11,626 nucleotides of DNA from Deinococcus sp. (GCF_018260555.1 NZ_JAGLBB010000074.1:1-11626); one strand, 5' to 3'; shown: positions 1-7,011, counted from the stretch's first letter. A program made the numbers and translations. The notes: a model not told the origin generated them from the sequence alone.

Positions 1-300
1 CACGGCGCGCGCTTCCTGGCCGAGACGCTTCCGCGCGTCGCCGCGCACGCCTCCGAACTGGCCGCCGACCTGGGCCGCCTGGGCCGCACCGAGCACGCGG
101 GCACGCCCTTCATGACCCTGCGCGTCGGGGACGCCGCCGCCGTCACCGCCGACCTGCGCGAAGGCGGCCTCCGCGTGCGGGACTGCACCAGCTACGGCCT
201 GCCGGACTGCATCCGCGTCAGCACGCGCCTGCCCGGCGAGAACGCCGCCCTGCTGCGCGCCCTGACCGCCCGCCTGGGCCGCGGAGGCCGACATGGGTAG
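1..300 (+). CDS. PLP-dependent aminotransferase, C-terminal part; probable threonine-phosphate decarboxylase (CobD/CobC type)
   Basis: Only the last 99 codons are in the window, reading in frame from base 1 to the TAG at 298-300. The end carries the small-domain pattern of class I/II PLP aminotransferases: a beta strand (FMTLRVGD), then GLRVRDCTSYGLPDCIRVS, then a closing helix (NAALLRALTARL). The segment RDCTSYGLPDCIRVSTR resembles histidinol-phosphate aminotransferase relatives. Just upstream of cobQ and cobU, such a protein is most likely L-threonine-O-3-phosphate decarboxylase, which makes the aminopropanol phosphate linker of the B12 nucleotide loop; that assignment is inferred from context. 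The PLP lysine lies outside the window. The next gene starts inside its last codons. A true histidinol-phosphate aminotransferase cannot be excluded from this fragment. Confidence 0.72.
   Translation, partial: HGARFLAETLPRVAAHASELAADLGRLGRTEHAGTPFMTLRVGDAAAVTADLREGGLRVRDCTSYGLPDCIRVSTRLPGENAALLRALTARLGRGGRHG
283..287 (+). promoter_or_regulatory. Ribosome binding site GGAGG inside the end of the aminotransferase gene
   Basis: A GGAGG sits 5 bases before the ATG at 293. It lies inside the preceding coding sequence, so the GIY-YIG gene is probably translated from the cobalamin mRNA. It fixes the start at 293. Confidence 0.6.
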
Positions 301-877
301 GGAGCATCTGGAGTTGCGGTTCCAGGGACCGTTCACGCTGACGGGCAACGCCTCCGGGAACGTGTTCAGGCAGCGGGAAGTCCGGCAGGCAGGAATCTAT
401 CTGTTTGCTATGGAGACTGATCAGGCCGGTACCGTGGTCAGGTACGTCGGTGAGACGGGCGTGTCTTTCCAAAAACGACTGAAAGAGCATCTGATTCAGA
501 CGCTGGGAGGAAATTACCGCGTGTCGGACGTGGCCTCCCTGCGATCGTTGCAGGAGATCGTGCTGTGGGACGGAATGTGGCGTAGAGGAACGACCGGTCG
601 AATGCAGGAATTTGTTGATCGGTACGTTCAGCTTGCCCCAGCGATCAAGGAATATCTGGATGCTTACCGTATCTTTCTGGCTCCGATGCCTTCCGAGATA
701 GGGCAACGTCAGCGTCGGCTGGTTGAGAGTGCGCTAGCACGTCATTTTCAGCAGGGGCCGCACCTGATGGCTCCTGATATCCGCTACCTGAAACGCACCA
801 CCGAAGATCCTTATTGCACGGTGACGGCGCAGAGTTCATCAACTGTAACGGGCTTGCCGTGCGTCGTGACGGCATGA
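293..877 (+). CDS. GIY-YIG nuclease-fold protein inserted in the cobalamin operon
   Basis: A 194-residue protein, probably soluble. The GIY-YIG core is visible: AGIYLF (GIY at 34-36), RYVGE (51-54 as YVGE) and the following helix with Arg62 and His66 (FQKRLKEHL). The helix at 141-148 (RRLVESAL) supplies Glu145, a plausible metal-binding Glu. All expected catalytic positions look present, so it could be an active endonuclease. No separate DNA-binding domain is recognised, and the middle (about 75-130) is not familiar. The start at 293 overlaps the previous stop by 8 bases and has a good ribosome binding site. Three 60-base blocks counted by eye give roughly 47-57% GC against about 77% for bases 1-60, which suggests recent acquisition. 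Nothing links it to B12 synthesis. Its biological role is unknown. Confidence 0.75.
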   Translation: MGREHLELRFQGPFTLTGNASGNVFRQREVRQAGIYLFAMETDQAGTVVRYVGETGVSFQKRLKEHLIQTLGGNYRVSDVASLRSLQEIVLWDGMWRRGTTGRMQEFVDRYVQLAPAIKEYLDAYRIFLAPMPSEIGQRQRRLVESALARHFQQGPHLMAPDIRYLKRTTEDPYCTVTAQSSSTVTGLPCVVTA

Positions 878-884
878 CCCGACT

Positions 885-888
885 GGAG
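885..888 (+). promoter_or_regulatory. Ribosome binding site for cobQ
   Basis: GGAG sits 7 bases before the ATG at 896 and supports that start. The surrounding sequence resembles the site at 283-302. Confidence 0.55.
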
Positions 889-895
889 CCGACGT

Positions 896-2311
896 ATGGC
901 TAAGGCGATCATGGTGCAGGGCTGCACGAGCAGCGCAGGCAAGAGTTACCTGACGGCCGCGCTGTGCCGCGCGCTGGCGAACGAGGGCCTGCGGGTCGCG
1001 CCGTTCAAGGCGCAGAACATGAGCAACAACGCCGGGGTCACGCCGACCGGCCTGGAGATGGGCCGCGCGCAACTCGTGCAGGCGCGCGCGGCGCGGGTCA
1101 CGCCGGACGTGCGCATGAACCCCGTACTGCTCAAACCCGAGGCGGACACCCGCTCTCAGGTGGTGCTGCTGGGACAGGTCAGCCGCGAGATCACGGCGTT
1201 GCCGTGGCGGGAGCGCAAGGCGCACCTGTGGCCGCACGTGCAGGTGGCCCTGCACAGCCTGCTGGCCGAGTTCGACGTGGTGGTTATCGAGGGAGCGGGC
1301 AGTCCGGCCGAGGTGAACCTGCGCGGCAGTGACATCGTGAACATGCGCGTGGCGCTCGAGGCGCGGGCCGGGGTGCTGCTGGCCGCCGACATCGACCGGG
1401 GCGGCGCGTTCGCGCACCTGCTGGGCACTTGGCACTGCCTGACGCCCGAGGAACGCGGGTTGCTGCGCGGCTTCATCCTCAACCGCTTCCGGGGGGACGC
1501 GCGGCTGCTCTCTCCCGCCCCGGAGTGGTTACAGGAGCAGACGGGCGTGCCGACGGTGGGCGTGATTCCCATGCTGGACGTCACGCTGCCCGAGGAGGAC
1601 GGCGTGTGGCTGGACTCACGGGCCGCCGCGGCGGACGGGGCCGGGGGATTCGTGGCCATCGCCCGCCTGCCGCGCGTGAGTAACCTCGACGAGTTCGCGC
1701 CGCTGGGGCCGCACGCCCGCTGGGTGTCCCGCCCGGATGAACTCCCGGGCGCACGGGCCGTGATCATTCCCGGCAGCAAGAGCACGGCCGCCGACCTGAA
1801 CTGGCTGCGCCAGACCGGACTGGCCGCCGGGATCACGCGGCTGGCCGGGGCGGGCGTGCCGGTGCTGGGCGTGTGCGGCGGGCTTCAGATGCTCGGGCAG
1901 TCCATCCGGGACCCGCACGGCGTGGAGGGGCGCGTGCCGGGCGCCGACGTACCGGGTCTGGGCCTGCTGGACCTGCATACCGAGTTCATGCCGGAGAAGA
2001 CGACCGTGCAGACCACCTTCACCGACCCCGAGACGGGGTTCGCGCTGACCGGCTACGAGATTCACCACGGGCAGACCCGCGCGGGCAGCGGCGTGCAGAC
2101 GCTCGCGCCGGGGCTGCTGTGGCGGCAGGGCAACGTGCGGGGCACGTACCTGCATGGCCTGCTGGAAAACCCCGCGTACCTGGAACGCTTCCTGGGCTGG
2201 GCGGGCCTGCCGCTCCCGCCGGGCCTGGATTCGCTGGACTCACGCCTGGACGCCATCGCCGCCCAGGTGCGGGCCGGGCTGGACTGGTCGGTCATCGAGG
2301 CGATGCTGTGA
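896..2311 (+). CDS. cobQ: Cobyric acid synthase (CobQ/CbiP)
   Basis: A 471-residue cytoplasmic enzyme of usual length for the family. It uses ATP and glutamine to amidate four side chains (b, d, e, g) of adenosylcobyrinic a,c-diamide. The N-terminal half is the dethiobiotin-synthetase-like domain: P-loop-like GCTSSAGKS at 9-17, then KAQNMSNNAG and the MNPVLLKP block. The C-terminal half is a type 1 glutamine amidotransferase domain with GVCGGLQMLG holding the nucleophile Cys327, and TYLHGLLEN holding His420. The start ATG has a GGAG 7 bases upstream. Its stop overlaps the cobU start (GTGA), so the two are translationally coupled. It follows a lower-GC GIY-YIG gene that separates it from the aminotransferase gene. 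Confidence 0.97.
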   Translation: MAKAIMVQGCTSSAGKSYLTAALCRALANEGLRVAPFKAQNMSNNAGVTPTGLEMGRAQLVQARAARVTPDVRMNPVLLKPEADTRSQVVLLGQVSREITALPWRERKAHLWPHVQVALHSLLAEFDVVVIEGAGSPAEVNLRGSDIVNMRVALEARAGVLLAADIDRGGAFAHLLGTWHCLTPEERGLLRGFILNRFRGDARLLSPAPEWLQEQTGVPTVGVIPMLDVTLPEEDGVWLDSRAAAADGAGGFVAIARLPRVSNLDEFAPLGPHARWVSRPDELPGARAVIIPGSKSTAADLNWLRQTGLAAGITRLAGAGVPVLGVCGGLQMLGQSIRDPHGVEGRVPGADVPGLGLLDLHTEFMPEKTTVQTTFTDPETGFALTGYEIHHGQTRAGSGVQTLAPGLLWRQGNVRGTYLHGLLENPAYLERFLGWAGLPLPPGLDSLDSRLDAIAAQVRAGLDWSVIEAML

Positions 2312-2871
2312 CGCCCCTCGGCGCGGGCCGGATCGTGTTCGTGACCGGCGGGGCGCGCAGCGGCAAGAGCGCCTTTGCGGAGCGATGCGCCGCGCAAGTG
2401 GCTGGGCAATTGGCCGCCCAGGCTGGTGGGCACGACACGCCGGGCGTCACGTACCTCGCCACGGCGCAGGCCTTCGATGACGAGATGAAAGACCGCGTTG
2501 CCCGTCACCGCGCCGACCGGCCCGCCGGGTGGATCACGCACGAGGAACCGCTGGCCGTACCCGCCGCGCTGCGCGCCGTGACCACGCCCGCCGCACTCCT
2601 GGACTGCCTGAGCCTGTGGGTCAGCAACCTGATGCTGGCCGGGCACACCGACGCCGACGTGCTGGGCAGAACCGACGACCTGCTGCGTGCCGCCCGCGAA
2701 CGCGGCGGGGTGACGGTCCTCGTGACGAACGAGGTGGGTTTTGGCATCGTGCCCGACAACGCCCTGGCCCGCCGTTACCGCGATCTGCTCGGCTGGGTGA
2801 ACCAGCGGGCCGCTGCCGCCAGCGACGAGGCGTACCTGATCGTCAGCGGTCTGCCCCTGCGGCTCAAATAG
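2308..2871 (+). CDS. cobU: Adenosylcobinamide kinase / adenosylcobinamide-phosphate guanylyltransferase (CobU/CobP)
   Basis: A 187-residue bifunctional enzyme that phosphorylates adenosylcobinamide and then transfers GMP to give AdoCbi-GDP, the activated precursor for the lower ligand. P-loop GGARSGKS is at 14-21. HRADRP follows, with His67 aligning to the guanylylated His46 of Salmonella CobU. Then come LLDCLSLWVSNL and the family signature TNEVGFGIVP, followed by LARRYRDLLGWVNQ and VSGLPLRLK at the end. The start is GTG at 2308, overlapping the cobQ stop by 4 bases; a start upstream inside cobQ would add unrelated residues. It is the last gene of the operon and is followed by a strong hairpin. 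Confidence 0.95.
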   Translation: MTPLGAGRIVFVTGGARSGKSAFAERCAAQVAGQLAAQAGGHDTPGVTYLATAQAFDDEMKDRVARHRADRPAGWITHEEPLAVPAALRAVTTPAALLDCLSLWVSNLMLAGHTDADVLGRTDDLLRAARERGGVTVLVTNEVGFGIVPDNALARRYRDLLGWVNQRAAAASDEAYLIVSGLPLRLK

Positions 2872-2892
2872 GGGCAGGCGTTCCCGAGCGGG

Positions 2893-2932
2893 CAGTGGGC
2901 GCGGTGGGATGCTGTCCCTGCCGCGCCCACTG
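2893..2932. terminator. Bidirectional terminator hairpin between cobU and the CNNM/CorC operon
   Basis: CAGTGGGCGCGG (2893-2904) is perfectly complementary to CCGCGCCCACTG (2921-2932). Inside, GGGA (2906-2909) can pair with TCCC (2915-2918) around a 5-base loop. The hairpin lies between two convergent stop codons. There is no strong T run on either side. Confidence 0.7.
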
Positions 2933-2946
2933 TGTCCCTCATGGCC

Positions 2947-4236
2947 TCAGCGCAGGGGCCGCACGCGAACGCGCGTGATCTTGAGGCCCTGCACGTCCTC
3001 GGCGGTCAGGTCATGGTTCTGGATGTGCATGGTGTCCCCGGCGCGTGGGGGCGTGCCGGTCTCGGCGAGCATCAGGCCGGCGATGGTCAGCACGTCGTCG
3101 TGGCGCAGCTTCAGGCCGTGATCGTCGCGCAGTTCCTGGAGCGTGACCTCGCCGTCCATGGTGTACGAGCCGTCCGGGTTGATGTTTACCCACTCGCCCG
3201 CGTGGGCGTCTTCCTCGTCCATGACGTCCGCGATCAGGTCGTCCATGGTCACGAAGCCCAGCGTAGCGCCGAACCCGTCTACGACCAGGGCCGAGTGGGC
3301 GCGCCCGCGTTTGAACAGGTTCAGCAGGTCCTCGGCGGGGGTGGCGGCCATCACGCTGGGCAGGGGCCGCAGCAGTCGGCCCAGCTGCAGGGTGTGGCCC
3401 GACACGCGCGCCCGGATAAAGTCCTTGACGTGCAGCACGCCCACAATGTGGTCGAGGGTATCCTCGTAGACGGGGTAGCGGCTGCGGGTGGACTGCGCGA
3501 TGCGCGCGGCGATCTCCTCGGGGCTGGCGTTGACGCTGAGCACGTCCATGCGCGCGCGGGAGGTCATGAGTTCCTGGGCGGTGCGTTCCTCTAGCGCGAA
3601 GATGTTGCGGATCAGGTCACGCTGCACGTCACCGATCTGGCCACCCTGGGCGCTCTCGTCGGTGACGATGCTCAGTTCGCGGCTGGTGTACAGCAGGGCG
3701 TCCTGACCGGGTTCCTGGACCCGCAGCAAGCGCATCAGGCCCAGGGCAAGGCCGCCCAGCACCCACACGAACGGCCGGAAGATCACGCCGAACACCCGCA
3801 TCAGCGGATGCACGCGCACACTGAGCGCTTCGGGGGTCTGGAGGGCCAGGGCCTTGGGGATCATCTCTCCGAACACCACGTGCATGAACGTGATGAAGCT
3901 CAGGGCGATCACGAATCCGGCGCTGTGCGCGGCCGCGTACGTCAGGCCCCAGCGCTCGAAGGGACCGTACAGCCACCCGGCCACCTGCGGCTCGCCGTAC
4001 ATGCCCAGCCCGATGCTGGCCAGCGTGATGCCCAGCTGCGCGGTGGCAATGTACCCATCCCTGCCGGTCGGCTGGTCGATCAGGCGGGTCAGGGTGCGGG
4101 CGCTGGCGCTGCCCTGCCCGGCCATGCTGTCCAGCCGGGAGCGGCGCGCGGCGATCAGCGCGAACTCGGCCGCGACGAACAGGCCGTTCAGGGTGACCAG
4201 CAGCAGAATCACCACAATAGGGGTCAGGTAAGTCAC
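2947..4236 (-). CDS. HlyC/CorC family membrane protein (CNNM + CBS pair + CorC domain), downstream paralogue
   Basis: A 429-residue integral membrane protein. Residues 1 to about 190 form the CNNM (DUF21) domain, with hydrophobic segments starting at YLTPIVVILLLVTLNGLFVA, the family motif AAEFALIAARRSRL, and GEMIPKALALQ. A CBS pair follows at about 205-325 (ELMTSRARMDVLSV, SRYPVYE, HSALVVDGFGATLGFVTMDD). The C-terminal CorC/HlyC domain covers about 340-425. Relatives are tied to Mg2+ or Co2+ efflux and to magnesium homeostasis; hemolysin is a historical name. Transport of a given ion is inferred, not shown. It starts at GTG 4236, overlapping the upstream paralogue's stop by 4 bases (GTGA), so it is the second gene of a coupled pair. 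The stop faces cobU across a strong hairpin. Confidence 0.93.
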   Translation of the reverse strand: MTYLTPIVVILLLVTLNGLFVAAEFALIAARRSRLDSMAGQGSASARTLTRLIDQPTGRDGYIATAQLGITLASIGLGMYGEPQVAGWLYGPFERWGLTYAAAHSAGFVIALSFITFMHVVFGEMIPKALALQTPEALSVRVHPLMRVFGVIFRPFVWVLGGLALGLMRLLRVQEPGQDALLYTSRELSIVTDESAQGGQIGDVQRDLIRNIFALEERTAQELMTSRARMDVLSVNASPEEIAARIAQSTRSRYPVYEDTLDHIVGVLHVKDFIRARVSGHTLQLGRLLRPLPSVMAATPAEDLLNLFKRGRAHSALVVDGFGATLGFVTMDDLIADVMDEEDAHAGEWVNINPDGSYTMDGEVTLQELRDDHGLKLRHDDVLTIAGLMLAETGTPPRAGDTMHIQNHDLTAEDVQGLKITRVRVRPLR

Positions 4237-5552
4237 GCGCGCTCCCCCTTGGCGGCGAAGCTAGCGCGTTTCACGGCCCGGCGTTCCATGGCTTCCACGC
4301 GCACCATCAGGTCGCCGGGCGTGACGCTCACCTCGTCACCGGGTTGCGGCAGGCGGCCCAGTTCCTGCCAGATCAGGCCGCTGACGGTATCGACCTCATC
4401 GGTGGGCAGGTCGAGGTCAAAGCGGCTGTTCAGCACGTCGATCAGCACGTCGCCGCGCACCAGGACCCGGCCCCCCTGCACGCTGATGGGTTCTTCTTCC
4501 TGGTCGAATTCGTCCTGCAACTCACCGAAGATTTCTTCCAGGGCGTCTTCGAGGGTCACGAAACCCGAGACGCTGCCGTACTCGTTCACGACGAGCGCGC
4601 TGTGCCGCCCGGAGTCCCGCAGGCGGCGCCACAGGTCCGGCACGCCCATGACTTCCGCCACGACCAGGGGTTCGCGCATGACGCTGCGCACGGTGCCCTC
4701 CGGGCTGCGTTCGGCGCTCAGGAACAGGCTGCGCAGGTGCACCACGCCCACGACCTCCTCGCTGCCCATCTCGCTCGTGGCGGCCGTCACGGGAAACCGG
4801 GAGTAGGCGCTCGGCGCAAGCCGCGTCAGGGCCTCGCGGACGCTCAGGTCGGCGGGCACGGTCAGGGTGCGGGTGCGGGGAGTCATGATCTCGCGGACCA
4901 CGCGGTCCTCGACGTTCAGAACGCCGGACAGCATCTGGCGTTCGTTCGCGTCGATCAGGCCGCCGTCGGCACTCTCACGGTACAGGTCCTGCAACTCCTC
5001 GGGCGAATGCACGTGCGCGTGGCTGTGCTGCACGTCCATCTTCGCAGCGCGCAGGATGGCAAAGGCCGTGCCGTTAAAGAGCGCGATCAGGGGCCGGAAC
5101 AGCAGCAGGCTCAGCTGTATGGGCCGCAGGGTGGCCAGCGCGAGCCGTTCGGGGTAGCGCAGGGCCACGGTCTTGGGCAGCAGTTCGCCCAGCACCACCT
5201 GAAGGGCCGTGACCAGAATCAGGACGGCAGCCGTGGCGGCCACCTCGCCGCCCACCGCGCCCAGGCTGGGCGTCAGCAGCGGGGTCAGCTGAGACTGCCC
5301 GTACGCACCGGCCACGAGGCTGCTGAGCGTGATGCCGATCTGGCAGGCGGCGACGTACGTATCCAGTCGCTGCGGGTCCTGCAGGATGCCCAGCAGCGTG
5401 CCTGCCGCGCGGTTGCCACCTTCGGCGGTCTCCTGAACCCGCGAGCGGCGCGCCCCGACGGCCGCGAACTCCGCCGCGACGTACAGGGCGTTCACGGCCA
5501 CCATCACCACAATGACCAGCAGGGGCAGCGCGGCGTTCACTGCGGCCCCCAC
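4233..5552 (-). CDS. HlyC/CorC family membrane protein (CNNM + CBS pair + CorC domain), upstream paralogue
   Basis: A 439-residue protein with the same architecture as its downstream neighbour. The CNNM membrane domain (about 1-195) begins with LPLLVIVVMVAVNALYVA and the AAEFAAVGARRSRV motif and has GELLPKTVALRYPERL. A CBS pair follows (EIMTPRTRTLTV, SRFPVT, HSALVVNEYGSVSGFVTLED), then an acidic linker (EEIFGELQDEFDQEEEP) and a CorC domain. The EIMTPRT and VVNEYG blocks match the canonical CorC-like CBS pattern more closely than those of the downstream copy. The GTG at 5552 is the first in-frame start. A second GTG at 5540 would remove four residues and is also possible; neither has a convincing ribosome binding site. 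The function is probably divalent cation efflux or homeostasis, by family. Confidence 0.93.
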   Translation of the reverse strand: MGAAVNAALPLLVIVVMVAVNALYVAAEFAAVGARRSRVQETAEGGNRAAGTLLGILQDPQRLDTYVAACQIGITLSSLVAGAYGQSQLTPLLTPSLGAVGGEVAATAAVLILVTALQVVLGELLPKTVALRYPERLALATLRPIQLSLLLFRPLIALFNGTAFAILRAAKMDVQHSHAHVHSPEELQDLYRESADGGLIDANERQMLSGVLNVEDRVVREIMTPRTRTLTVPADLSVREALTRLAPSAYSRFPVTAATSEMGSEEVVGVVHLRSLFLSAERSPEGTVRSVMREPLVVAEVMGVPDLWRRLRDSGRHSALVVNEYGSVSGFVTLEDALEEIFGELQDEFDQEEEPISVQGGRVLVRGDVLIDVLNSRFDLDLPTDEVDTVSGLIWQELGRLPQPGDEVSVTPGDLMVRVEAMERRAVKRASFAAKGERA

Positions 5553-5680
5553 GGAGTACCGGAGAGGCCTGGTCCGCTGGGGGAAGACCAGTGGGGCGCC
5601 AGGGAACGCAAACCGGGAGGTTCGGCTCCGTCACAACAGGGCAACGTCATACCCGGTCACGCTATCAGGTGCGGCCCCCC

Positions 5681-5714
5681 CCGGGTCAGCGGCGCCCCCG
5701 GGTCAGCGGCGCCG
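5681..5714. repeat. 17-base tandem duplication
   Basis: CCGGGTCAGCGGCGCC occurs at 5681-5696 and again at 5698-5713, a 17-base period with the last base differing (C, then G). Confidence 0.7.
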
Positions 5715-5746
5715 GTCACGCGGTCAGGCCAACCGCCGCCACCGCA

Positions 5747-5772
5747 CCCTGAATTGGGACCCTGGATTGGGC
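5747..5772. repeat. 13-base tandem duplication
   Basis: CCCTGAATTGGGA (5747-5759) is followed directly by CCCTGGATTGGGC (5760-5772), two differences in 13 bases. Confidence 0.6.
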
Positions 5773-5830
5773 TTCGGTGAGCGGCGCTGCGGCCCGCACG
5801 TGGCGGACGTTCCGGAATGGGGGGGGCAGG

Positions 5831-6133
5831 TCAGGCGACGTCGATCTCGGTCAGGACGACCACCTCCGGGGCCTGCGCGAACCACTCGCCGGCCTTGGCG
5901 CGGTACGCCTGGTAGTGGGCGCTGTCGCGGTGGGCCTGCGCGGCGGCCTGATCGCGGTAGCGTTCCTGCACGTGGTAGCGGGTGACGCCGTCCTTGGCTT
6001 CTTTCAGCAGGTCGTAGCGCAGGTTGCCTTCTTCCTGGCGGCTGGCCTGCACCATGGTCAGCATTTCCCTCTCGACCACGTCCGCGAACTCGGGTTTGGG
6101 CACGATGATGGCGTGAACGGCGATGACGCTCAT
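5831..6133 (-). CDS. Putative quinol monooxygenase / antibiotic biosynthesis monooxygenase (ABM) fold protein
   Basis: A 100-residue protein of typical single-domain ABM length. It has the ferredoxin-like pattern of the family: an opening strand (VIAVHAIIVPKPE), a helix (FADVVEREMLTMVQASRQEEGNLRYDL), the strand YHVQERYRD, and the helix AAAQAHRDSAHYQAY with the paired His residues seen in YgiN-like proteins. Members are small dimeric cytoplasmic enzymes acting on quinols or related substrates, or stress proteins of unknown substrate. The ATG at 6133 overlaps the stop of the upstream DJ-1-like gene (ATGA), so the two are translationally coupled and probably act in the same stress or carbonyl response. 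The substrate cannot be read from the sequence. Confidence 0.87.
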   Translation of the reverse strand: MSVIAVHAIIVPKPEFADVVEREMLTMVQASRQEEGNLRYDLLKEAKDGVTRYHVQERYRDQAAAQAHRDSAHYQAYRAKAGEWFAQAPEVVVLTEIDVA

Positions 6134-6897
6134 GCGCTGGCCTTCTCGTTCAGGGCGCCCAGCAGGACAGTCACAAACTCGTCATCGCTCATGGGGTTCT
6201 GGCCGGTGATCAGTTCGCGGTCACGGACGACGTTGCTGGTCCACTTGGCACCGTTGGCTACGGTCATACCGGCGGCCGTCAGGGCGTCTTCGGGGTAGTA
6301 CTGCATGGGAGCCTCGAAGCCCTGCTCGGCGTCCTTCTCCTCGGGCGTGCTGAACACGGTGGCCTTGTAGCCGCTGTAGATAAAGCCGCTGGCCGTGGGC
6401 GTCTGGCCCTCCTGCAGGGCTTTCTGGTAGGCGGCCGCGTCCTGCTGCGCAGCCAGGAGTGCCACGGGCGCGTGGCAGATCAGCGCGGTGGGCTGGGCCT
6501 TCTCATGGAAGTGGCGCAGCACGGTGCCGAGGTCGGGGTCACGCATCAGTTCGATCATGGGGGCGTGCCCGCCGGGCAGGAACACGGCGCTGAACGGGTC
6601 GAGGTGGGCGGCCACGTCCGCGAGCTTCGCGATGGGGCCGCTCAGGGTCTCGTTCACGAAGGCCTTGATCTGCCGGTACTCTTCCTCGTTCCTGAAAAGC
6701 TCCCTGGTGTCACTGCCGGGGTCCAGGGACGGGCGGTTGCCCTTGGGTGTGGCGATGGTCAGCGCGTAGCCTTCCTGCACGAGCTTGTGGGCGGGAACGC
6801 CGAACTCGTTGAGGTAGAAGCCGGTCGCGTGGGTTTTGCCTTCCTGCATGGGCAGTCGGCTTTCGCTGGACATCACGACGAGAATCTGCCTGGTCAT
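6130..6897 (-). CDS. DJ-1/PfpI family protein of the Hsp31/glyoxalase III-like type
   Basis: A 255-residue cytoplasmic protein from the ATG at 6897. The expected triad is visible: Glu31 in YLNEFGVP, the nucleophile Cys141 in LICHAPVALLAA, and His142 right after it. This is the arrangement of yeast Hsp31-like glyoxalase III proteins (Glu30, Cys138, His139). The PGGHAP loop and the ending LITGQNP are also typical. Likely roles are methylglyoxal detoxification, protein deglycation or a holding chaperone; which one applies is not decidable here. An in-frame GTG at 6906 would add three residues, but it lies inside a TAGGGT box 7 bases before the 6897 ATG, which favours a leaderless start at 6897. 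It is coupled to the downstream ABM gene. Confidence 0.9.
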   Translation of the reverse strand: MTRQILVVMSSESRLPMQEGKTHATGFYLNEFGVPAHKLVQEGYALTIATPKGNRPSLDPGSDTRELFRNEEEYRQIKAFVNETLSGPIAKLADVAAHLDPFSAVFLPGGHAPMIELMRDPDLGTVLRHFHEKAQPTALICHAPVALLAAQQDAAAYQKALQEGQTPTASGFIYSGYKATVFSTPEEKDAEQGFEAPMQYYPEDALTAAGMTVANGAKWTSNVVRDRELITGQNPMSDDEFVTVLLGALNEKASA

Positions 6898-6904
6898 GCG
6901 GGGC

Positions 6905-6910
6905 ACCCTA
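6905..6910 (-). promoter_or_regulatory. -10-like box for the DJ-1-like gene (leaderless start)
   Basis: On the minus strand TAGGGT is followed by 7 bases (GCCCCGC) and then the ATG at 6897. No Shine-Dalgarno is present. The pattern TANNNT about 7 bases from the start is that of leaderless Deinococcus mRNAs. Confidence 0.45.
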
Positions 6911-6945
6911 CGTCAGGTTGTATGAGGGCCCTGTCACGCGAATCA

Positions 6946-6960
6946 CTTTGCCAGGCAAAG
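6946..6960. promoter_or_regulatory. Perfect inverted repeat in the divergent control region, possible operator
   Basis: CTTTGCC-A-GGCAAAG is a perfect 7+1+7 palindrome in the 126-base region between the divergent DJ-1-like and GNAT-like genes, 49 bases upstream of the DJ-1 start. The binding protein is unknown. Confidence 0.4.
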
Positions 6961-7011
6961 CAGAAACGGCGTATGAACGGTTCCTCATGCACCGCCGCCC
7001 ACCCGCGCGGC

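Larger units (their letters stand above)
5553..5830. other. Non-coding gap with small GC-rich tandem repeats
   Basis: This 278-base gap between two minus-strand genes should contain the promoter of the CNNM/CorC pair, but no clear -35/-10 set was found. It contains two short tandem duplications (5681-5714 and 5747-5772). No convincing gene was seen on either strand. Confidence 0.5.

Noticed and set aside
1873..2307. Upstream in-frame extension of cobU into cobQ
   Set aside because: It would overlap cobQ by over 400 bases with Arg/Gly-rich shadow sequence; the GTG at 2308 gives the expected protein length.
3808..4806. Plus-strand open frame of 332 codons across both CNNM/CorC genes
   Set aside because: It spans the junction of two real minus-strand genes in antisense and resembles nothing.
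4344..5780. Long plus-strand open frame of 478 codons opposite the upstream CNNM/CorC gene
   Set aside because: It is antisense to a clear membrane protein gene, rich in Gln, His, Gly and Arg, with no family resemblance. Such long shadows are normal in high-GC DNA.
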